A DNA stretch of 36,953 nucleotides from an uncultured Collinsella sp. (GTDB taxonomy: Bacteria; Actinomycetota; Coriobacteriia; Coriobacteriales; Coriobacteriaceae). The first letter of the stretch is position 1; every line of letters begins with the position of its first letter. Of this stretch, positions 33,479 through 36,953 are shown piece by piece. Made by a program: the position numbers and the translations under genes. The notes under the pieces were generated by a model that did no database searches, was not told the origin of the DNA, and saw only the letters and a program-made list of their open reading frames with translations. Location of the stretch: assembly GCA_902488525.1 (NCBI GenBank), contig CABTWP010000016.1, forward strand, positions 1-36,953, given 5' to 3'.

Positions 33479-33739
33479 ATGAGCAGAAGTCTCAAAAAGG
33501 GCCCGTTCGTGGAGACTCGCCTTCTCTCGCGTATCACCGCGATGAACGAGGCTGGCAAGAAGGACGTCGTGAAGACCTGGTCCCGCGCGTCCACCATCTT
33601 CCCCGAGATGGTTGGTCACACCATCGCCGTCCACGACGGCCGCAAGCATGTGCCCGTGTATGTTACCGAGTCCATGGTTGGTCACAAGCTCGGCGAGTTC
33701 GCGCCGACTCGTACGTTCCGTGGCCACAAGGCCAAATAG
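33479..33739 (+). CDS. rpsS: 30S ribosomal protein S19
   Basis: An 86-residue S19, which contacts the A-site finger and P-site tRNA. It has MSRSLKKGPFVETRLL, WSRASTIFPEMVGHTIAVHDGRKHVPV and a C-terminal GEFAPTRTFRGH. Length is slightly short of the common 90-93. The ATG at 33479 follows TTAGGAGAAAGCAC. It is in standard order between rplB and rplV. Confidence 0.98.
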   Translation: MSRSLKKGPFVETRLLSRITAMNEAGKKDVVKTWSRASTIFPEMVGHTIAVHDGRKHVPVYVTESMVGHKLGEFAPTRTFRGHKAK

Positions 33740-33753
33740 GGGGTTAACCGTAA

Positions 33754-34125
33754 ATGGCAACTAAGTCTATTGAAACTGAGGCCACCGAGGTTCGCGCCGT
33801 CGCTAAGTACGTGCGTGTTTCCCCCAGCAAGGCCCGCCTGGTGGTCGATCTGATCCGCCGCAAGCCTGTCGCTCAGGCCTTCGACATCCTCCACTTCTGC
33901 GACCGCGCCGTCGCCGTGGATGTCGAGAAGGTTCTCCGTTCCGCCGTTGCGAACGCCGAGAACAACAACGGTCTGCGTGCCGACAACCTGGTTGTCGCCG
34001 CTGCCTATGTTGACGAGGGTCCGACGCTTAAGCGCATCCGTCCCCGCGCCAAGGGTTCCGCTTCTCGCATTCTGAAGCGTACTTCCCACATCACCGTCGT
34101 CGTTGCTCCTCGAAAGGAGGCGTAA
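33754..34125 (+). CDS. rplV: 50S ribosomal protein L22
   Basis: A 123-residue L22, whose long hairpin lines the exit tunnel and where changes can give macrolide resistance. It has RAVAKYVRVSPSKARLVVDLIRRKPV and, in the tunnel loop, VDEGPTLKRIRPRAKGSASRILKRTSHITVVV. An N-terminal extension of about 8 residues (ATKSIETE) precedes the core. It is followed after 6 bases by rpsC. Confidence 0.98.
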   Translation: MATKSIETEATEVRAVAKYVRVSPSKARLVVDLIRRKPVAQAFDILHFCDRAVAVDVEKVLRSAVANAENNNGLRADNLVVAAAYVDEGPTLKRIRPRAKGSASRILKRTSHITVVVAPRKEA

Positions 34126-34131
34126 AGCTGT

Positions 34132-34842
34132 ATGGGTCAGAAAGTCTACCCCACCGGCTTCCGTCTTGGCATCACCGAGAACTGGCGCTCCCGCTGGTTC
34201 GCAGAGAAGGATTACGCTAAGACCCTCGGTAACGATCTCGAGATCCGCAAGTACCTCGAGAAGCGTCTTTCCCGCGCAGCTGTCTCCCGCGTCGAGATCG
34301 AGCGTGCTGGCGACAAGGTGAAGGTCATTATCCTCACCGCTCGCCCCGGCGTTGTCATCGGTAAGAAGGGTGCCGAGATCGATACCCTCCGCACCGAGCT
34401 CGAGAAGGTCGCTGGCGTCTCCAAGGGCCAGCTCTCCGTCGACGTTGTCGAGATCAAGCGCCCCGAGCTCGACGCCAACCTCGTTGCTCAGTCTATCGCC
34501 GAGCAGCTCGAGGGCCGCGTTGCCTTCCGTCGCGCTATGCGAAAGGCTGTCCAGTCCGCCCGCAAGGCCGGCGCTAAGGGCATCCGTATCCAGTGCTCCG
34601 GTCGTCTCGGCGGTGCCGAGATGGGCCGTCGTGAGTGGTACCGCGAGGGTCGCGTGCCTCTGCACACCCTCCGTGCCAAGATCGACTACGGCACGGCTGT
34701 CGCCAGCACCACCATGGGCGCTTGCGGCGTGAAGGTCTGGATCTACCTGGGCGAGAAGCTCCCGGGCCAGCCTGTTCCCAACCCTGCACTCGAGGGCTCT
34801 TCCCGTCCTCGTCGTCGTAACTCCGAGAGGAGGGGTCAGTAG
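34132..34842 (+). CDS. rpsC: 30S ribosomal protein S3
   Basis: A 236-residue S3, part of the mRNA entry helicase region. It starts MGQKVYPTGFRLGITENWRS, has the KH-domain ARPGVVIGKKGAEIDTLR, and the C-terminal domain with GRLGGAEMGRREWYREGRVPLHTLRAKIDYG. The C-terminal tail is rich in Arg and Ser. The ATG lies 6 bases after rplV, and the stop overlaps the rplP start by one base. Confidence 0.98.
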   Translation: MGQKVYPTGFRLGITENWRSRWFAEKDYAKTLGNDLEIRKYLEKRLSRAAVSRVEIERAGDKVKVIILTARPGVVIGKKGAEIDTLRTELEKVAGVSKGQLSVDVVEIKRPELDANLVAQSIAEQLEGRVAFRRAMRKAVQSARKAGAKGIRIQCSGRLGGAEMGRREWYREGRVPLHTLRAKIDYGTAVASTTMGACGVKVWIYLGEKLPGQPVPNPALEGSSRPRRRNSERRGQ

Positions 34843-35345
34843 TGCTTGCCCCTAAGCGTATTCTTCACCGCAAGGTGCAGCGTGGCTCCATGAAGGGCCA
34901 GGCCAAGGGTAATACCGAGCTGCATTTCGGCGAGTTTGGTATCCAGGCTCTCGAGGCCCATTGGATCACCAACCGTCAGATCGAGGCCGCTCGTATTGCC
35001 ATGACCCGCTACATGAAGCGTGGCGGTCGTGTCTACATCACGATCTTCCCCGATAAGCCCATCACCAAGAAGCCTGCCGAGACTCGCATGGGTTCTGGTA
35101 AGGGTAACCCCGAGGAGTGGGTGGCCGTCGTCAAGCCCGGCCGCATCATGTTCGAGGTCAAGGGTGTTCCCGAGGAGGTCGCTCGCGAGGCTCTGCGTCT
35201 TGCGCAGCACAAGCTCCCCATCAAGACCAAGATTGTTGCTGCCAAGAACGCTGAGCAGCGCATCGAGAAGGAGATGGCTGAGGAGGCCGCTCTCGAGGCC
35301 AAGTGGGCTGCTGAGGACGCCGCCGCCGCCAAGGAGGAGAACTAA
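34842..35345 (+). CDS. rplP: 50S ribosomal protein L16 with C-terminal extension
   Basis: A 167-residue L16, a late assembly protein near the A site. The core (MLAPKRILHRKVQRG to about residue 139) has MTRYMKRGGRVYITIFPDKPITKKPAETRMGSGKGNPEEWVAVV. The family is usually about 137-140 residues, so about 27 residues are extra. They are charged and alanine-rich (EKEMAEEAALEAKWAAEDAA then KEEN) and probably helical. The start is GTG 34842, overlapping the rpsC stop. The stop overlaps the rpmC ATG by one base. Confidence 0.98.
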   Translation: MLAPKRILHRKVQRGSMKGQAKGNTELHFGEFGIQALEAHWITNRQIEAARIAMTRYMKRGGRVYITIFPDKPITKKPAETRMGSGKGNPEEWVAVVKPGRIMFEVKGVPEEVAREALRLAQHKLPIKTKIVAAKNAEQRIEKEMAEEAALEAKWAAEDAAAAKEEN

Positions 35346-35560
35346 TGAAGCCCGCAGAGATTCGTGAGCTCTCGGACGCTCAGCTCGTTGAGAAGCTGAA
35401 GGAAATGCGCGCCGAGCTCTTTAACCTTCGTTTCCAGATGGCCACCAGCCAGCTGGACAACACCGCTCGCGTCAACACCGTGAAGAAGGACATCGCTCGC
35501 GTCCTCACGGAGCAGCGCGCCCGCGAGATCGCAGCGGAGAAGTCCGCTGTCGCCGAGTAG
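35345..35560 (+). CDS. rpmC: 50S ribosomal protein L29
   Basis: A 71-residue L29, a small two-helix protein at the tunnel exit near L23. It has KPAEIRELSDAQLVEKLKEMRAELFNLRFQMATSQLDN and a C-terminal RVLTEQRAREI. Length is normal. Translation is coupled to rplP by a TAATG overlap. It is followed after 16 bases by rpsQ with AAGGAGAGAAC. Confidence 0.98.
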   Translation: MKPAEIRELSDAQLVEKLKEMRAELFNLRFQMATSQLDNTARVNTVKKDIARVLTEQRAREIAAEKSAVAE

Positions 35561-35576
35561 GACCTAAGGAGAGAAC

Positions 35577-35837
35577 ATGACTGATTCGCGTAACTCGCGT
35601 AAGGTCCGTACGGGTGTCGTTACCTCCGTCTCCGGTGCCAAGACCATTGTTGTCACCATCACCGAGCGCAAGCGTCACCCCAAGTACGGCAAGATGATGA
35701 CCAGCTCCAAGAAGCTGCACGCTCACGACGAGGAGTGCACGGCTGGCGTGGGCGACACCGTCCGCGTTATGGAGACCCGTCCTATGTCCAAGATGAAGCG
35801 TTGGCGCCTCATCGAGGTCGTCGAGCGCGCTAAATAA
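35577..35837 (+). CDS. rpsQ: 30S ribosomal protein S17
   Basis: An 86-residue S17, a primary 16S rRNA binder with an OB fold. It has RKVRTGVVTSVSGAKTIVVTI, ERKRHPKYGKMMTSSKKLHAHDE and GDTVRVMETRPMSKMKRWRLIEVV. Length is normal. It is the last gene before a 118-base gap with a folded RNA element, which marks the usual S10/spc operon border. Confidence 0.98.
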   Translation: MTDSRNSRKVRTGVVTSVSGAKTIVVTITERKRHPKYGKMMTSSKKLHAHDEECTAGVGDTVRVMETRPMSKMKRWRLIEVVERAK

Positions 35838-35864
35838 GCAGTCGCTCTTACGACTTGTACGTTT

Positions 35865-35930
35865 CCGAAGATGTGCGTATGCCTGGCTTGCATACCACGG
35901 GCCGCATAAAGGCTGCGCACCTCTCTTCGG
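35865..35930 (+). promoter_or_regulatory. multi-branched RNA leader ahead of rplN
   Basis: An outer stem CCGAAG (35865-35870) with CTTCGG (35925-35930), a second stem GTGCG (35873-35877) with CGCAC (35916-35920), and an inner hairpin TATGC (35878-35882) with GCATA (35890-35894) define a branched fold. A weak GGCC/GGCT arm (near 35900-35914) could complete a three-way junction. It lies just before the rplN ribosome site. A ribosomal-protein-responsive leader is the likely role. Confidence 0.5.
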
Positions 35931-35955
35931 TTCTTAGTTCGGAGGAACATCTACC

Positions 35956-36324
35956 ATGATTCAGATGCAAACCATGCTGAACGTCGCCGACAACTCCGGC
36001 GCTCGCAAGATTCGCTGCATCAAGGTGCTTGGCGGTTCCAAGCGTCGTTATGCAGGCATCGGCGATGTGTTCATCGGTGCTGTCCAGGAGGCTACCCCTG
36101 GCGCCAACGTCAAGAAGAAGGACGTTGTCCGTTGCGTCGTCGTTCGCACCGTTAAGGAGATCCGCCGCAAGGATGGCTCCTACATTCGCTTTGATGAGAA
36201 CGCCTGCGTTGTCATCAACAACGATGGTTCGCCCGTCGGTACCCGTATCTTCGGGCCCGTCGCTCGCGAGCTTCGTGACAAGAAGTACATGAAGATCGTC
36301 TCGCTCGCTCCCGAGACCCTGTAG
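35956..36324 (+). CDS. rplN: 50S ribosomal protein L14
   Basis: A 122-residue L14, a subunit interface protein and the target of the RsfS silencing factor in many bacteria. It has MIQMQTMLNVADNSGARKI, then CIKVLGGSKRRYAGIGD and GTRIFGPVARELRDKKYMKIVSLAPETL. Length is exactly typical. The ATG at 35956 follows CGGAGGAACATCTACC. It begins the spc-type part of the cluster. Confidence 0.98.
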   Translation: MIQMQTMLNVADNSGARKIRCIKVLGGSKRRYAGIGDVFIGAVQEATPGANVKKKDVVRCVVVRTVKEIRRKDGSYIRFDENACVVINNDGSPVGTRIFGPVARELRDKKYMKIVSLAPETL

Positions 36325-36337
36325 TTAGGGGAGATAT

Positions 36338-36643
36338 ATGTATATCAAGAAGGGCGATAAGGTCCAGGTTCTCTCTGGTAAGGATCGCGGCAAGCAGGGC
36401 GTTGTCCTGCGTGCTCTCCCCGCCGAGAACAAGGTCGTTGTCGAGGGCGTTTCGGTCGTCAAGAAGGCCGTCAAGCCCAACGCTGCCAACCAGCAGGGCG
36501 GCATCGTTTCGCAGGAGGCTCCCATCGACGCCTCCAACGTCAATCTCGTTTGCCCCGAGTGCGGTAAGGTTACCCGCGTCGGTCACGAGAAGGACGGCAA
36601 GAACAAGCTGCGCGTCTGCAAGAAGTGCGGCCACAAGTTCTAA
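36338..36643 (+). CDS. rplX: 50S ribosomal protein L24
   Basis: A 101-residue L24, an assembly initiator with a KOW motif (KKGDKVQVLSGKDRGKQGVVLRA). The C-terminal part has two CxxC pairs (CPECGKVTRVG and RVCKKCGHKF), the zinc-ribbon-like end found in some L24 proteins. The ATG at 36338 follows GGGGAG. A terminator follows at 36671, while rplE, its usual neighbour, does not appear in the remaining 310 bases. Confidence 0.97.
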   Translation: MYIKKGDKVQVLSGKDRGKQGVVLRALPAENKVVVEGVSVVKKAVKPNAANQQGGIVSQEAPIDASNVNLVCPECGKVTRVGHEKDGKNKLRVCKKCGHKF

Positions 36644-36670
36644 GCTGCCCGCAACATCAAGTTGCTAGCA

Positions 36671-36705
36671 AAGGCCCGGATGCCACGGCACCCGGGCCTT
36701 TTTCT
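36671..36705 (+). terminator. terminator after rplX
   Basis: AAGGCCCGG (36671-36679) pairs with CCGGGCCTT (36692-36700), with an inner TGCC/GGCA pair, and is followed by TTTCT. It would end the rplN-rplX transcript, although in most bacteria the spc operon goes on with rplE. Confidence 0.85.
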
Positions 36706-36712
36706 ATTCCTA

Positions 36713-36738
36713 CTCATTGGGGACATACTTAAATGAGT
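36713..36738 (+). repeat. GGGACA-core palindrome, terminal cluster unit 1
   Basis: CTCATT, then GGGGACATACTTA, then AATGAG. With the A before and the T after, the arms ACTCATT and AATGAGT are exactly complementary around the GGGACA core. The arms differ fully from those of the copies at 1-24 and 1795-1819, while the core is kept. Confidence 0.65.
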
Positions 36739-36745
36739 ATCCCTG

Positions 36746-36771
36746 CTCATTGGGGACAGACTTAAATGACT
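36746..36771 (+). repeat. GGGACA-core palindrome, terminal cluster unit 2
   Basis: CTCATT, GGGGACAGACTTA, AATGACT. It is a near-identical direct repeat of the unit 33 bases upstream, with one arm mismatch. Confidence 0.65.
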
Positions 36772-36776
36772 AGTTG

Positions 36777-36796
36777 ATAGGGACGGTCTTTAGATC
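36777..36796 (+). repeat. GGGACA-core relic, terminal cluster unit 3
   Basis: GATAGGGACGGTCTTTAGATC region with only a 3-base arm match (GAT/ATC). It is a diverged member of the family; spacing from the previous unit is similar. Confidence 0.4.
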
Positions 36797-36833
36797 TGTA
36801 TATCTGGCCATCTAGGATAGGCTTCAACGAAAG

Positions 36834-36868
36834 CGGCACCTAGGGACAGTCCTTCGATGTCTGGTGCC
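36834..36868 (+). repeat. GGGACA-core palindrome, terminal cluster unit 4
   Basis: GGCACC, then TAGGGACAGTCCTTCGATGTCT, then GGTGCC. Arms are perfectly complementary 6-mers around the kept AGGGACAG core. The rest of 36869-36931 holds no gene. Confidence 0.55.
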
Positions 36869-36931
36869 CCCAGAGGGGTGAAGTAATACAGCTGGTTTTG
36901 TCTTTAGGGCTTTGGTGCTCCGCCCCTATAT

Positions 36932-36953
36932 AGATCGGAAGAGCACACGTCTG
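36932..36953 (+). other. Illumina TruSeq adapter sequence (assembly artefact)
   Basis: The last 22 bases begin AGATCGGAAGAGCACACG and match the start of the standard TruSeq read-1 adapter over their whole length. This is untrimmed library sequence, not genome. The natural sequence ends at or before 36931. Confidence 0.97.

Overview
The window reads as GC-rich chromosomal DNA of a gut actinobacterium of class Coriobacteriia, most likely Collinsella. This rests on the codon style, the ribosomal protein sequences, the GGGACA-type short repeats and the mix of PTS and sulfatase genes. It is an inference; no database was searched. The last 22 bases (36932-36953) match the start of the Illumina TruSeq adapter, so the right end is an assembly end and not natural sequence.

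Layout. 1-1820: an ECF sigma factor and a membrane anti-sigma factor between two inverted copies of a short palindromic repeat. 1929-5550: the str-type operon rpsL-rpsG-fusA, followed directly by rpsJ (no tuf) and a strong terminator. 5605-15730: a leftward biotin ligase gene diverging from one tight operon for type II fatty acid synthesis and acetyl-CoA carboxylase (fabH-acpP-fabK-fabD-fabG-fabF-accB-fabZ-accC-accDA). The gene order is that of the pneumococcal fab cluster, with accD and accA fused. 15747-18956: an orphan PTS EIIC, a cation diffusion facilitator and a histidine phosphatase/phosphoglycerate mutase.

18988-30255 is an accessory carbohydrate island: a chimeric relic of agaS and nagA, two leftward DeoR regulators, a mannose-family PTS (EIIA, EIIB, EIIC, EIID) behind a tandem-repeat operator, a sulfatase, a radical SAM sulfatase-maturating enzyme, a second sulfatase, a membrane-anchored helical-repeat protein, a broken TauE/SafE copy and an intact TauE/SafE permease. 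Neither sulfatase has a signal peptide. The simplest reading is import and phosphorylation of a sulfated sugar, desulfation in the cytoplasm, and export of the released sulfur oxyanion.

30340-30540 is a decayed copy of the phosphoglycerate mutase tail. 30647-36643 is the S10/spc ribosomal cluster without rpsJ (rplC-rplD-rplW, then rplB-rpsS-rplV-rpsC-rplP-rpmC-rpsQ, then rplN-rplX). It has structured leaders before rplC and rplN and an internal hairpin plus likely new promoter before rplB. A shared motif, GGA(T/C)ACGCCCG-N4-CGTG, lies upstream of rpsL, rplC and rplB. A terminator follows rplX, then a cluster of GGGACA-core palindromes runs to the contig end. No tRNA, rRNA, CRISPR array or transposase was seen.
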